Positions 52,095-61,536 are shown, counted from the first letter of the stretch. The stretch: 64,000 bases of DNA from Streptomyces caelestis (GCF_001279005.1 NZ_LGCN01000177.1:73871-137870), one strand, 5' to 3'. Program-made: numbers and translations. Notes: generated from the sequence alone by a model not told the origin.

Positions 52095-52122
52095 GCACCG
52101 CCGCGGGTGAACGCGGCGGTGC
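52095..52122. terminator. hairpin after hrdD
   Basis: GCACCGCCGCG and CGCGGCGGTGC (11 bp, 6-nt loop), 55 bp after the hrdD stop. Confidence 0.7.
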
Positions 52123-52378
52123 GGCCGCCGGGTCCGGTGTGGTGGCGTCGACGCCGCCGCGCGCGGACCGGGGGAGCGGCGGGGACCGTGTGAGGCCCCG
52201 GCCGCGTACGCCGGGTGGCGAAAGACCGCGCAAAACATGGCCGTTCCGCGTCGCTTCAACCCGCCGGGCCCTGGGAACAAGAACTCCAGGCCGGGAGTTC
52301 GAACTTCGGAGCCTTTGAGATCCTGGACCCACCGAGCCACGTCCCGACGCACACCCCCCCCCGGCGCCGGGACTTTCC

Positions 52379-52421
52379 AAGCCGGGTTCGGCGCCCTCCC
52401 CCCGGGCGTCGGGCCCGGCTT
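52379..52421. terminator. second hairpin downstream of hrdD
   Basis: Imperfect arms AAGCCGGGTTCGGCGCCC and GGGCGTCGGGCCCGGCTT with a short loop and a following TTTCTCG. It stands in the 480-bp gap between hrdD and the TetR gene, which holds no other gene I can support. Confidence 0.6.
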
Positions 52422-52524
52422 TCTCGTGCGGGCGAGCGGCCGATCGAGCGGGTCACCCCGGACCTGAACCCCGGGGTGGCCCGCCAGATGGCAGATTGTG
52501 TCACATGGGCATAGCCTGCCGGGC

Positions 52525-53196
52525 GTGAGCAGCACCACCCCGATGTCATCCCCTTCCGCGGTCTCGCTGACCGAACGGCGCAAGGCCGAGACCCGTATGG
52601 AGATCGCCCGCGCGGCGGCCGGTCTCTTCGTCCGGCAGGGCCTGCGGGCCACCCGTGCCGAGGACATCGCCCAGGCCGCCGGCATCGCCCCGCGCACCTT
52701 CTACCGGTACTTCGCCAGCAAGGAAGAGGCCGTCGGCCCGCTCTACGCCACCGGCGCCCAGCGCTGGGTGGCGGCGGTGCGCGCCGCGCCCGCCGAGGCG
52801 CCCCTGCCGCGGGTCCTGGAGGACGCCGTGCGCCACACGCTCACCCCCGGCCTCGGGGTGTCGGCGGCCTCCTGGGACTGGGTGCGCACCCTGATCCGGC
52901 TGGCCGAGGCGAACCCCGCCCTGCGCCGGGTGTGGGCGGAGACCTGCCGGGCGTCGGAGCGGAGCCTGGCGGAGGTGCTGGCGGAGCGGCTGACGGCCGC
53001 TCACGTCCCGTACGACGCCGACAACGTTGCCGACCGCACCCGGCTGTGCTTCACCGCCGCCGTCGCGAGCGCGGCCGTGCGCACGGCCATGGAGAGCTGG
53101 GCGGCGGGCGACGGCCCCGCCGAGGGACCCCGGGGCCCGGCCGAACTGGCGGTCGCCAACCTGGTGGCGCTACGGGACTTCGCCTGGGGGGCATGA
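52525..53196 (+). CDS. TetR-family regulator next to hrdD
   Basis: The 223-residue protein has a TetR helix-turn-helix (DIAQAAGIAPRTFYRYFASK near residues 50-69) and a long helical C-terminal domain. It corresponds in position and type to the TetR gene beside hrdD in S. coelicolor (SCO3201). The GTG at 52525 is preferred; no Shine-Dalgarno site is evident and CATAGCCT lies about 10 nt upstream, so it may be leaderless. It is followed by a 32-bp minisatellite. Confidence 0.88.
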   Translation: MSSTTPMSSPSAVSLTERRKAETRMEIARAAAGLFVRQGLRATRAEDIAQAAGIAPRTFYRYFASKEEAVGPLYATGAQRWVAAVRAAPAEAPLPRVLEDAVRHTLTPGLGVSAASWDWVRTLIRLAEANPALRRVWAETCRASERSLAEVLAERLTAAHVPYDADNVADRTRLCFTAAVASAAVRTAMESWAAGDGPAEGPRGPAELAVANLVALRDFAWGA

Positions 53197-53203
53197 CACC
53201 GAC

Positions 53204-53491
53204 GCGTGGTCGCTCGCGACGGGCTCGGCGGCGACGCGTGGTCGCTGCTGACGGGCTCGACGGAGACGCGTGGCCGCTCTCGGCGGGCCTGGCGCCGGTG
53301 CGTGGTTGTTCCTGGCGGGCTTGGCGCCGGTGCGTGGTTGTTCCTGGTGGGCCTGGCGTCGGTGCGTGGTTGCTCCCGACGGACCTGATGCCGGTACGCG
53401 GTCGTTCCCGAAGGGGCCGGCGGCGGGGCGCGGGTCCTTTCGGGAGGGGCGGTGCCGGAGGGCGGTCCTTTCCGTCCGGCCGGACGCCGGG
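53204..53491. repeat. 32-bp minisatellite, about nine units
   Basis: Units of exactly 32 bp start at 53204, 53236, 53268, 53300, 53332, 53364, 53396, 53428 and 53460. Units 3 to 5 are nearly identical (GCGTGGTTGTTCCTGGCGGG and onward); the outer ones are more diverged. There are no spacers between units. It fills the gap between the convergent TetR and WYL genes. Confidence 0.9.
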
Positions 53492-53553
53492 TCACGGTTC
53501 CTCCGGGAAGCCCGATGCCAGGCCGCTGTTCCCTCCCGAACGCCGACGGCACG

Positions 53554-54525
53554 TCACTTTGGACCGCCCGCCGCCCGGCTCATCCGTGCCCCCAGCTCCC
53601 GTACCACCTCGACCAGCTCGGCGGGCTCCTGCACCGTGAACTCGTACCCCAGCGTCGCCAGCCGTACCGCCGTCCACTCCTTGGGACCGCTCACCGTGGC
53701 GCGCAGCCGGCAGCTGCCCTCGTCCAGCGGCTCGGGCGGGCCCAGCCAGCCCGGGAGGCGGGCCGCGACCGCCCCGGCCGGCGCGGCGAAGGTGACGACC
53801 ATCTCGTACGACTCCCGCACGCGGTACATGGACCGGCGCAGGAACTCCGCCGCGCTCCCGGTGGGCAGCTCGCGCGGGGTGAACCGCGCCCCGGTCGCGA
53901 GGGGGTCGCTCACCCGGTCGACGCGGAACGTCCGCCAGTCCGCGCGGTCGAGGTCGTACGCCACGAGGTACCAGCGCCGCCCGGTCGACACCAGCCGGTA
54001 CGGCTCGGTCACCCGCCGCGACCCGGTGCCGTCTGCGGCCCGGTAGGCGAACCGCAGCCGCTCGTGCCCGGCCACCGTGGAGGCCATGACGGTGAGCGTC
54101 TCCGGCGCGATCGTCGCACCGTCGCCGCTGGTCAGCGGGGTGGTCGCGGCCTGGAGCGTGCTGACGCGGTGGCGCAGCCTGCCGGGCAGCACCTGCTCCA
54201 GCTTGGCCAGTGCCCGCACGGACGCCTCGTCCACGCCCTCCAGCGCGTGCCCGGCGCCGGCCCGCAGCCCGACCGCGATGGCCACCGCCTCCTCGTCGTC
54301 GAGCACCAGCGGCGGCATCGCCTTGCCGGCGACGAGCCGGTAGCCGCCGTCCGCGCCGAGCGTCGCCTGCACGGGATAGCCGAGCTCGCGCAGCCGGTCG
54401 ATGTCCCGCCGGACCGTGCGCCGGGAGACCCCGAGCCGGTCGGCCAGCTCGCCGCCGGGCCATTCGCGGGGCGTCTGGAGGAGGGAGAGGAGCGTCAGGA
54501 GCCGGGCCGGTGTGTCCGTCGTCAT
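53554..54525 (-). CDS. YafY-type HTH/WYL-domain regulator
   Basis: The 323-residue protein has an N-terminal HTH_11 domain (LADRLGVSRRTVRRDIDRLR), a GADGGYRL wing, and a WYL domain with RRWYLVAYDLDRADWRTFRV near residue 195. WYL proteins sense ligands (often nucleic acid or small molecules) and regulate nearby genes. It starts at ATG 54525, divergent from a DHA2 exporter with a palindrome in between, so it probably controls the exporter. Confidence 0.9.
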   Translation of the reverse strand: MTTDTPARLLTLLSLLQTPREWPGGELADRLGVSRRTVRRDIDRLRELGYPVQATLGADGGYRLVAGKAMPPLVLDDEEAVAIAVGLRAGAGHALEGVDEASVRALAKLEQVLPGRLRHRVSTLQAATTPLTSGDGATIAPETLTVMASTVAGHERLRFAYRAADGTGSRRVTEPYRLVSTGRRWYLVAYDLDRADWRTFRVDRVSDPLATGARFTPRELPTGSAAEFLRRSMYRVRESYEMVVTFAAPAGAVAARLPGWLGPPEPLDEGSCRLRATVSGPKEWTAVRLATLGYEFTVQEPAELVEVVRELGARMSRAAGGPK

Positions 54526-54545
54526 GGAACGAGGATGCCGCGTAA

Positions 54546-54566
54546 CTAGGACCGGATCCGACCTAG
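54546..54566. promoter_or_regulatory. operator candidate between WYL and exporter genes
   Basis: CTAGG-N11-CCTAG with CGGATCCG at its centre, in the 62-bp gap between divergent genes. It would affect both promoters. Confidence 0.55.
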
Positions 54567-54587
54567 TGGGGGAATAGCGTCCGGGGC

Positions 54588-56102
54588 ATGAACTCCACCG
54601 ACACCCCGCAGGCCCCGCGGCCCGCCGCGGGCGACCGCCGCCGCTGGTTCGCGCTGGCGATCGTGATGACCGCGGCCTTCATGGACCTCGTCGACGTCAC
54701 GATCGTCAACATCGCGATCCCGTCGATCCAGCGCGACGAGGGCGCGACCTTCAGCCAGATCCAGTGGATCACCGCCGGCTACGCGCTGGCCTTCGCCGCC
54801 GGACTGGTCACCGGCGGCCGGCTCGGCGACATCCACGGCCGCAAGCGGATCTTCCTCCTCGGCATCGGCGGCTTCACCCTCGCCTCCGCGCTGTGCGGCT
54901 TCGCCGTGAACCCGGAGATGCTGGTCGCCTCCCGCATCCTGCAGGGCGCCATGGCGGCGCTGATGGTGCCGCAGGTCCTGTCGATCGTGCACGCGACCTT
55001 CCCGCCGCACGAGCGGGGCAAGGTGTTCGGGCTGTTCGGCGCGATCGTCGGCCTGGGCGCGGTGTCCGGTCCGCTGCTCGGCGCGCTGCTGACCGAGTGG
55101 AACCTGTTCGGCCTGGAATGGCGGCCGATCTTCCTGATCAACCTACCGGTCGGCGTCGTGGGCCTGGTCCTCGGCAGCCGCTTCATCACCGAGTCGAAGG
55201 CGCCGCGCGCCCTGAAACTGGACCTGGTGGGCGTCGCGCTGGTCACACTGGGCCTGCTGATGCTGCTCTACCCGCTGACCCGCGGCCGTGAGCTGGGCTG
55301 GCCGCTGTGGGGGTACGTGTCGATGGCCGGCGCGCTGGTGGTCTTCGGGGCGCTGGTGGCGTACGAGCGGGTCAAGGGGGCGCGGGACGGCTCCCCGCTG
55401 ATCGAGCTGTCGCTGTTCCGGGTGAAGAGCTTCGCGGCGGGCATCGCGGTGCAGACGGTGTTCGGGGTCGGCCTCGGCATCTTCTTCCTGGTCTGGACGC
55501 TGTACATGCAGGTCGGCCTGGGCTGGAGCGCGCTGCGGGCCGGGCTGACCGGGGTGCCGTTCTCCGTCGCGGTCTCCGCGGCGGCCGGGATGTCGGTGCA
55601 GCTGCTGGTGCCGCGCTTCGGGCGCAAGGTGCTCCAGGCGGGTGCGCTGGTGATGGCGGCGGGCGTCCTGCTCTACATCGCGGAGTCCGAGCGCTATGGC
55701 ATGGACATCACCTCCTGGCAGATGGCGCTCCCGCTGGTGGTCATGGGCGTCGGCATGGGGCTGATCGTGGCCCCGCTGACGGACGCGGTGCTGTCCGAGG
55801 TGCCGCGCGAGCACGCCGGGTCGGCGTCGGGGCTGATCAACACGGTGCAGCAGATGGGGAACGCGCTGGGGCTCGGCCTGGTGTCGGTGGTGTTCTTCGG
55901 GGTGATCGACGAGCGGCTCGCCCCGGCCGAGGTGGGCCCGGCCTTCGCGGACGGCTTCCAGCACGCGCTGGGCTGGGTGGCCGCGGTGCTGGGCGTGATC
56001 TTCCTGCTGATGTTCGCCCTGCCCGGGCGCCCCGCCCAGCACGTGGAGGGGGAGGCAAAGGCCCCGGCGGCGGTGGAGAGGGAGCCGGAGCTGGTGTCCT
56101 GA
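54588..56102 (+). CDS. DHA2-family (14-TM) MFS exporter
   Basis: The 504-residue protein has about 14 transmembrane helices with MDLVDVTIVNIAIPSIQRD (motif D1), GGRLGDIHGRKRIF (motif A) and GAIVGLGAVSGPLLGALLTE (motif C). It exports drugs or metabolites using the proton gradient. It is 32% or so similar by eye in pattern to the exporter at 47235, but belongs to a separate locus and is probably controlled by the divergent WYL regulator. Confidence 0.92.
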   Translation: MNSTDTPQAPRPAAGDRRRWFALAIVMTAAFMDLVDVTIVNIAIPSIQRDEGATFSQIQWITAGYALAFAAGLVTGGRLGDIHGRKRIFLLGIGGFTLASALCGFAVNPEMLVASRILQGAMAALMVPQVLSIVHATFPPHERGKVFGLFGAIVGLGAVSGPLLGALLTEWNLFGLEWRPIFLINLPVGVVGLVLGSRFITESKAPRALKLDLVGVALVTLGLLMLLYPLTRGRELGWPLWGYVSMAGALVVFGALVAYERVKGARDGSPLIELSLFRVKSFAAGIAVQTVFGVGLGIFFLVWTLYMQVGLGWSALRAGLTGVPFSVAVSAAAGMSVQLLVPRFGRKVLQAGALVMAAGVLLYIAESERYGMDITSWQMALPLVVMGVGMGLIVAPLTDAVLSEVPREHAGSASGLINTVQQMGNALGLGLVSVVFFGVIDERLAPAEVGPAFADGFQHALGWVAAVLGVIFLLMFALPGRPAQHVEGEAKAPAAVEREPELVS

Positions 56103-56150
56103 ACGGACTGAACGGACTGACCGGACCGACCGGACACGGAGAACGGACGG

Positions 56151-56186
56151 GAAGGGCCCGGCGCGCAGGGGGTGCGCCGGGTCCTT
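56151..56186. terminator. hairpin after second exporter
   Basis: AAGGGCCCGGCGCGCA and TGCGCCGGGTCCTT pair imperfectly around GGGG, about 50 bp after the exporter stop and before fruR. Short GAACGGACT-type repeats lie just before it (56101-56133). Confidence 0.65.
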
Positions 56187-56210
56187 CCGGTGTCTCCCGT
56201 CACAGAGAGC

Positions 56211-56238
56211 GGACACGAACGGAAGTCCGTTCATGTCC
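56211..56238. promoter_or_regulatory. FruR operator candidate
   Basis: GGACACGAACGGA-AG-TCCGTTCATGTCC is a 28-bp inverted repeat (12 of 13 positions) about 95 bp before the fruR start. It is the likely site for fructose-responsive autoregulation of the operon. Confidence 0.6.
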
Positions 56239-56332
56239 GACCCCTCCTTCATCCGTTTACTTTCCGGACATGCCGACGTACTCTCCGAGTGAAACCACAC
56301 GTTCGGGCATGGAGGGACGGGAGGTGACGGGC

Positions 56333-57094
56333 ATGTACGCACCGGAACGCCAGCAGGAGATCCTCCGGCTCGCCCGCGACAGCGGCCGGGTGGACGTGGT
56401 CTCGCTGGCCGAGGCGTTCGAGGTGACCGCCGAGACCATCCGCCGGGACCTGAAGGCGCTGGACCGCGCCGGCCTGGTGCGCAGGGTGCACGGCGGGGCC
56501 ATTCCGGCCGGACGCCTCGACTTCGAGCCGGACCTCGCCGAGCGGGAGACCACCGCGGCCGACGAGAAGGACCGCATCGCCAAGGCCGCCCTCGCGGAAC
56601 TCCCGGTCGGCGGCACGCTGATCGTCGACGCCGGTTCGACGCTCGCGCGGCTGGCCGGATCCCTGCCGGCGGAGGTCTCCCTCACCGTCGTCACCCACAG
56701 CCTGCCCATCGCGGCCCGGCTCGCCGACCACCCCGGCATCCAGCTCCACCTCGTCGGAGGGCGCGTACGGCACCGTACGCGCGCCGCCGTGGACGCCTGG
56801 GCGCTGCGCGCGTACGCCGAGATCCGTGCGGACGTCCTGTTCGTGGCCGCCAACGGCTTCTCCCCCGAACACGGGCTGACCACGCCCGACCTCGCCGAGG
56901 CCGCCGTGAAGCGCGCGGCCGTGGCCGCCGCCCGCCGCGTGGTGCTGCTCGCCGACTCCTCCAAGCACGGCCAGGAGCACTTCGCCCGCTTCGGCGACCT
57001 GAGCGACGTGGACCTGCTGATCACCGACACCGGACTCGACCCGCAGGACGCCGCCGCGATCGAACGCGGCGGCACGGAAGTGGTACGCGCATGA
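56333..57094 (+). CDS. fruR: DeoR-family regulator of the fructose operon
   Basis: The 253-residue protein has a DeoR helix-turn-helix (VSLAEAFEVTAETIRRDL near residue 24) and a sugar-phosphate-binding DeoRC domain (VDAGSTLARLAGSL, then LFVAANGFSPEHGLTTPD). GGGAGG lies 7 nt before the ATG at 56333. It overlaps fruK by 4 bp (ATGA) and heads the fruR-fruK-fruA operon. It most likely represses the operon until fructose 1-phosphate binds. Confidence 0.92.
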   Translation: MYAPERQQEILRLARDSGRVDVVSLAEAFEVTAETIRRDLKALDRAGLVRRVHGGAIPAGRLDFEPDLAERETTAADEKDRIAKAALAELPVGGTLIVDAGSTLARLAGSLPAEVSLTVVTHSLPIAARLADHPGIQLHLVGGRVRHRTRAAVDAWALRAYAEIRADVLFVAANGFSPEHGLTTPDLAEAAVKRAAVAAARRVVLLADSSKHGQEHFARFGDLSDVDLLITDTGLDPQDAAAIERGGTEVVRA

Positions 57095-58038
57095 TCCTCA
57101 CCGTCACCCCCAATCCGTCGCTGGACCGCACCTACGAGGTCCCCTCGCTGGACCGCGGCGAGGTCGTCCGGGCCACCGGCGAACGCGTCGACCCCGGCGG
57201 CAAGGGGGTCAACGTCTCGCGCGCCGTCACCGCGGCCGGCCGGCGCACGGTCGCCGTGCTGCCCCTGGGCGGCGCGCCGGGCGCGCTGGTCGCCGACCTG
57301 CTCGACGCGCAGGGCATCGAGGTCGCTCCGGTCCCGGTCGCCGGCGTCACCCGCTCCAACATCGCGCTCGCCGAGGCGGACGGCGTGCTCACGAAGATCA
57401 ACGCACCGGGCCCGGAACTGACGCCGGCCGAACAGGAACTGCTGCTGGACACCGTGCGCCGGCAGTCCCCGGGCGCCGACTGGATCGCCTGCTGCGGCAG
57501 CCTGCCGCGCGGACTCGCCCCCTCCTGGTACGCCGAACTGGTCGCCCGCGCGCACGCCGCCGGCGTACGCATCGCGCTGGACACCTCCGGGCCCGCGCTG
57601 CTCGCGGCCCTGCGTGAGCGGCCCGACGTGGTGAAGCCGAACGCGGAGGAGCTGGCGGAGGCCGTGGGGCGGCCCCTGGTCACCGTGGGCGACGCGCTGA
57701 AGGCGGCGGAGGAGCTGCGGGGGACGGGCGCCCGGGCCGTCCTCGCGAGCCTCGGCGCCGACGGGCAGCTGCTCGTGGACGACGCCGGCGCCTGGTTCGG
57801 CACCGCCGCGGTGGATACCGTCCGCAGCAACGTGGGCGCCGGCGACTCCTCGCTCGCCGGGTTCCTCGTCGCCGGCGGACGCGGCCCCGAGGCGCTCGCC
57901 TCCGCCGTGGCCCACGGCGCGGCGGCCGTCCGGCTGCCCGGCAGCGTGATGCCGGCCCCGGCCGACCTGGACCCGGCCGCGGTGACCGTCACGGCCGAGG
58001 TGCCCGCCGACCGCCCGCTGCGGGAGCCGGCGGCATGA
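57091..58038 (+). CDS. fruK: 1-phosphofructokinase
   Basis: The 315-residue PfkB-family kinase phosphorylates fructose 1-phosphate to fructose 1,6-bisphosphate. Family signatures are present: PNPSLDRTYEV at the start, GGKGVNVSRA near residue 36 and GAGDSSLAGFL near 251, the last carrying the catalytic Asp. It overlaps fruR by 4 bp and is followed by fruA, 76 bp downstream. Confidence 0.95.
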   Translation: MILTVTPNPSLDRTYEVPSLDRGEVVRATGERVDPGGKGVNVSRAVTAAGRRTVAVLPLGGAPGALVADLLDAQGIEVAPVPVAGVTRSNIALAEADGVLTKINAPGPELTPAEQELLLDTVRRQSPGADWIACCGSLPRGLAPSWYAELVARAHAAGVRIALDTSGPALLAALRERPDVVKPNAEELAEAVGRPLVTVGDALKAAEELRGTGARAVLASLGADGQLLVDDAGAWFGTAAVDTVRSNVGAGDSSLAGFLVAGGRGPEALASAVAHGAAAVRLPGSVMPAPADLDPAAVTVTAEVPADRPLREPAA

Positions 58039-58114
58039 ACCACCCCCTCCTCACCCCCGTCCCCCCTTCCGCCCACCCCGCTGCACGGGCGATACGCGTG
58101 CGAAGGAGCCCGCG

Positions 58115-60136
58115 ATGAGTGACATGATCACCGCGGAACTGGTCGATCTCGACCTGTCCGCCGACACCAAGGAGGCGGCGGCCCGCGCCCTCGCCGAGCG
58201 CATGGTGGCCCTGGGCCGGGTGACCGACCTGGACGGCTTCCTCGCCGACGTCGCCGCCCGCGAGGCGCAGATGCCGACCGGCCTCGACGGCGGCATCGGC
58301 ATCCCGCACTGCCGCAGCGAACACGTCACCGAGCCCACGCTGGCCTTCGGGCGCAGCGCCGCCGGGATCGACTTCGGCGCGGCGGACGGACCGGCCGACC
58401 TGATCTTCCTGATCGCGGCCCCGGCCGGCGCCGACGACGCCCATCTGACGATCCTGTCGTCGCTGGCCCGGCAGCTGATGAACGCCGAGTTCACCGATGC
58501 CCTGCGGTCGGTGGGCGACGCGGGGGCGGCCGCGGCGCTCATCCGGGGTGAGCAGGCCGGCTCCGAGGACTCCGTGGCGGCGCCGGCGGCGGCCTCCGCC
58601 GGCGCCGCCACGGGCACCGAAGCCCCCGAGGAGGGCCGCCCGTTCCGGATCGTCGCCGTCACCTCCTGCCCCACCGGCATCGCCCACACCTACATGGCCG
58701 CCGAGTCGCTGGAGAACGCCGGCCGGGAAGCCGGCGTCGAGATCGCCGTCGAGACCCAGGGCTCGGCCGGCTTCACCCGGCTCGACCCGGCCGTGATCGC
58801 GGCGGCGGACGGCGTGATCCTCGCCCACGACGTCCCCGTACGGGAGAAGGACCGCTTCGCGGGCAAGCCGACCGTCGACACCGGCGTCAAGGCGGCCATC
58901 AACCGCCCCGCCGACCTGATCACCGAGGTCCGCGGCAAGGCCGGACGCGGCGAGGTCACCGCGGCCGCCGCGTCCGGCGGTACACCCCTCGAGCGGGCCG
59001 GTGACGGCGGCGAGGGCTACGGCACCAAGCTGCGCACCTGGCTGATGTCCGGCGTCAGCTACATGGTGCCGTTCGTCGCGGCGGGCGGTCTGCTCATCGC
59101 CCTCGGCTTCGCGATCGGCGGCTACGAGATCAACGAGGCGCCGTCGGTGATGGACCACTTCGTGTGGACCCAGGCCGACAGCTGGGGCGCGCTGCTCTTC
59201 CAGATCGGCGGCGTCGCCTTCGGCTTCCTCGTCCCCGTGCTGGCCGGCTACATCGCCTACGGCATGGCCGACCGGCCCGGCCTGGTGCCCGGCTTCGTCG
59301 GCGGCGCGATCTCGCTCACCGTCAACGCCGGCTTCCTCGGCGGTCTCGCGGCCGGTCTGATCGCCGGCGGTGTGGTGATCGCGATCCAGAAGGTGCGCAT
59401 CCCGGCGGCGCTGCGCGGCATCATGCCGGTGGTGGTGATCCCGCTGATCTCCACGGCGGTCGTCGGCTTCCTGATGTTCGTCGTCATCGGCAAGCCCATC
59501 GCCGAGGCGCAGAAGGGCATGACCGACTGGCTGAACGGCCTGACCGGCGCCAACGCCGTCCTGCTCGGCGCCCTCCTCGGCCTGATGATGTGCTTCGACC
59601 TCGGCGGCCCGGTCAACAAGGTCGCCTACACCTTCGCCACCGCCGGCATCGCCGTCGCGAGCCCCAGCGACTCCGCGATGAAGATCATGGCCGCGGTGAT
59701 GGCCGCCGGCATGGTGCCGCCGCTGGCGATGGCCCTGGCCACCACGGTCCGCGGCAAGCTCTTCGACCGCACCGAGCGCGAGAACGGCAAGGCGGCCTGG
59801 GTCCTGGGCGCCTCCTTCATCTCCGAGGGCGCGATCCCGTTCGCCGCCGCCGACCCGCTGCGGGTGATCCCCGCCTCGATGGCGGGCGGCGCGGTCACCG
59901 GCGCCCTGTCGATGTCCTTCGGCGCCACCCTGCGTGCCCCGCACGGCGGCGTCTTCGTGGTCCCGCTGATCGGCAACCCGCTCCTCTACCTGGTCGCCAT
60001 CGCCGCGGGCGTCTGCGTCACGACGGCCCTGGTGATCGTCCTCAAGGGCCTGCGCAAGCCGGCCCCGGTCACCGCGGGCGCGGGCGAGGGGACGGCGGCG
60101 CCGTCGACGGGGACCAAGCAGCCGGTGGCCGCGTAG
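58115..60136 (+). CDS. fruA: PTS fructose transporter, EIIABC
   Basis: The 673-residue protein takes up fructose and phosphorylates it at C1. Domain order is EIIA (about 1-150, with phospho-His in GGIGIPHCRSEH), EIIB (about 175-280, phospho-Cys in AVTSCPTGIAHTYMAAE) and EIIC (about 305-650, about eight to ten membrane segments, with FDLGGPVNKVAY and SEGAIPFAAADP). GAAGGAG precedes the ATG at 58115. Last gene of the fru operon; a strong terminator follows. Confidence 0.96.
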   Translation: MSDMITAELVDLDLSADTKEAAARALAERMVALGRVTDLDGFLADVAAREAQMPTGLDGGIGIPHCRSEHVTEPTLAFGRSAAGIDFGAADGPADLIFLIAAPAGADDAHLTILSSLARQLMNAEFTDALRSVGDAGAAAALIRGEQAGSEDSVAAPAAASAGAATGTEAPEEGRPFRIVAVTSCPTGIAHTYMAAESLENAGREAGVEIAVETQGSAGFTRLDPAVIAAADGVILAHDVPVREKDRFAGKPTVDTGVKAAINRPADLITEVRGKAGRGEVTAAAASGGTPLERAGDGGEGYGTKLRTWLMSGVSYMVPFVAAGGLLIALGFAIGGYEINEAPSVMDHFVWTQADSWGALLFQIGGVAFGFLVPVLAGYIAYGMADRPGLVPGFVGGAISLTVNAGFLGGLAAGLIAGGVVIAIQKVRIPAALRGIMPVVVIPLISTAVVGFLMFVVIGKPIAEAQKGMTDWLNGLTGANAVLLGALLGLMMCFDLGGPVNKVAYTFATAGIAVASPSDSAMKIMAAVMAAGMVPPLAMALATTVRGKLFDRTERENGKAAWVLGASFISEGAIPFAAADPLRVIPASMAGGAVTGALSMSFGATLRAPHGGVFVVPLIGNPLLYLVAIAAGVCVTTALVIVLKGLRKPAPVTAGAGEGTAAPSTGTKQPVAA

Positions 60137-60206
60137 CGGCACGACGGTGCGTCCGTTTGGGTAGGTGTGGGCGGTTCATGCCTACTGCGATATAGATCAC
60201 GATCAT

Positions 60207-60236
60207 CACGATCCGGGGTCAAGACCCCGGATCGTG
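60207..60236. terminator. terminator of the fru operon
   Basis: CACGATCCGGGGTC and GACCCCGGATCGTG form a perfect 14-bp stem with a 2-nt centre, 70 bp after the fruA stop. Confidence 0.88.
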
Positions 60237-60252
60237 GTGTGTACTGGGCCGC

Positions 60253-60549
60253 ATGCCTGAGTACACGACGCTCTCGCGGACGACGGGAGCCACCGTCCTC
60301 ACCCTGGTGGCCGTGGCCTGTGCGGCGGGCCTGGCCGACGCCCTGCGGCGTCGCCGCGGACGGACGCGCGCACCCGAGCCCTTCGACGAGGCGGCCCGCC
60401 GGCAGCACACCACCGGCCACACCCCTCACGGCGCCCCGGTGATCCCACGCCAGCGGCGCACCGGTTCCCACGGGGAAGCCGTACGGCTCACCCCGGCGGA
60501 GCGCGACGCGTTCGCCGTGCTGGTGCGGCGCTTCGGCGAAGGGGACTGA
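60253..60549 (+). CDS. small membrane-anchored protein
   Basis: The 98-residue product has one N-terminal hydrophobic segment (TGATVLTLVAVACAAGLADAL), then an Arg-rich stretch and a soluble tail with LTPAERDAFAVLVRRFGE. No family recognised. The ATG at 60253 lacks a strong ribosome binding site. It is convergent with the DUF6227 gene. Confidence 0.6.
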   Translation: MPEYTTLSRTTGATVLTLVAVACAAGLADALRRRRGRTRAPEPFDEAARRQHTTGHTPHGAPVIPRQRRTGSHGEAVRLTPAERDAFAVLVRRFGEGD

Positions 60550-60570
60550 ACCGCGACCCCGGCCGCCGTG

Positions 60571-61317
60571 TCAGGAGACCTGCGCCGCCCGGCGCTCCAT
60601 CGCGTCCCGCGCCGCGTCCTCGCTGGCGTACACCTCGCACATGTGCCGCCCGTCCGGCGTGACCGTGTGCTCGACCTCCCACACGGACAGCTCCGCGCCG
60701 TCGCCCAGCAGGAACGCGTGCTCGTAGAGCGAGAAGGACAGCCCCGGACGCCCCGCGCGGGACGGGCGGCCGAAGGCCTGCGTGATCCGGTGCGCGCACG
60801 CCGTGGCCAGCAGTGCGGCCGTCTCCGCGCCCGGCCGGTCCGTGTTCTCCGCCCTGCGCAGTAAGCGGCGCGCGTGATCCGCGGAACCGTCCGGAACGTA
60901 CAGGTGCCGCAGCACCGGAGGCGGTGACAGCTGCACCGTCACCGGCAGCTCGAAGTCCGGTGCGTCCGGCGGCAACGGCAGCCTGGCCGTGGCCGTCCGC
61001 AGCTCCTCCTCGTCCACGTACACCTCGTGCTGCGGCTCGTCCCCCGGCGCCGTGTTGTGCACGAGCTCCCACAGCGTCAGCGCCGAACCGTCGGCGAGCA
61101 GCCAGGTGTGCCGGTACGTCTCCCGGTGCAGACCCGCACTGTGGTGCGCGGAGTGCAGTGAACCGTCGTGCGCCAGCGCGCAGTCCAGCGACCGGATCGT
61201 CTCGTCCGGCAGCTCGAAGGAGTTCAGGGCACGGCCGAGGAGGCGCGCGAGGTGCTCCTCCGGAGACTCGGGCGAGTCGGATGATTCGTACGCTGCCGTC
61301 TCGTACGGAACGCTCAA
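60571..61317 (-). CDS. DUF6227 family protein
   Basis: The 248-residue product has two related halves, each with a HxxWLLxDGxxLxLWE-like block: HTWLLADGSALTLWELVHN near residue 70 and HAFLLGDGAELSVWEVEHT near 200. This is the Streptomyces DUF6227 pattern; function unknown. It starts with TTG at 61317, supported by GGGAG 6 nt upstream; no in-frame ATG or GTG fits better. Confidence 0.8.
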   Translation of the reverse strand: MSVPYETAAYESSDSPESPEEHLARLLGRALNSFELPDETIRSLDCALAHDGSLHSAHHSAGLHRETYRHTWLLADGSALTLWELVHNTAPGDEPQHEVYVDEEELRTATARLPLPPDAPDFELPVTVQLSPPPVLRHLYVPDGSADHARRLLRRAENTDRPGAETAALLATACAHRITQAFGRPSRAGRPGLSFSLYEHAFLLGDGAELSVWEVEHTVTPDGRHMCEVYASEDAARDAMERRAAQVS

Positions 61318-61536
61318 GGTTTCTCCCGGCGTTGCTGCATGTCACCTTGTGGGTGCATAACGTAGCCCCTCGGTCGGACGTCGTGTCCAGGAACCGAGAA
61401 AACGTATGGCCAAAAACGAGCGGGGCACACGAGAAATTCCCGACACCGCCCGGACGTACGTCAATTGTTCCTGATCGAACGGTACTTCGGCAGCCGGTCG
61501 CCGGCCCTTCCTTCCACCGCCCGTTTCACCACCCGC

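Noticed and set aside
53204..53491. 32-bp repeats considered as a CRISPR array
   Set aside because: Units abut with no spacers, are diverged, and no cas genes are present.
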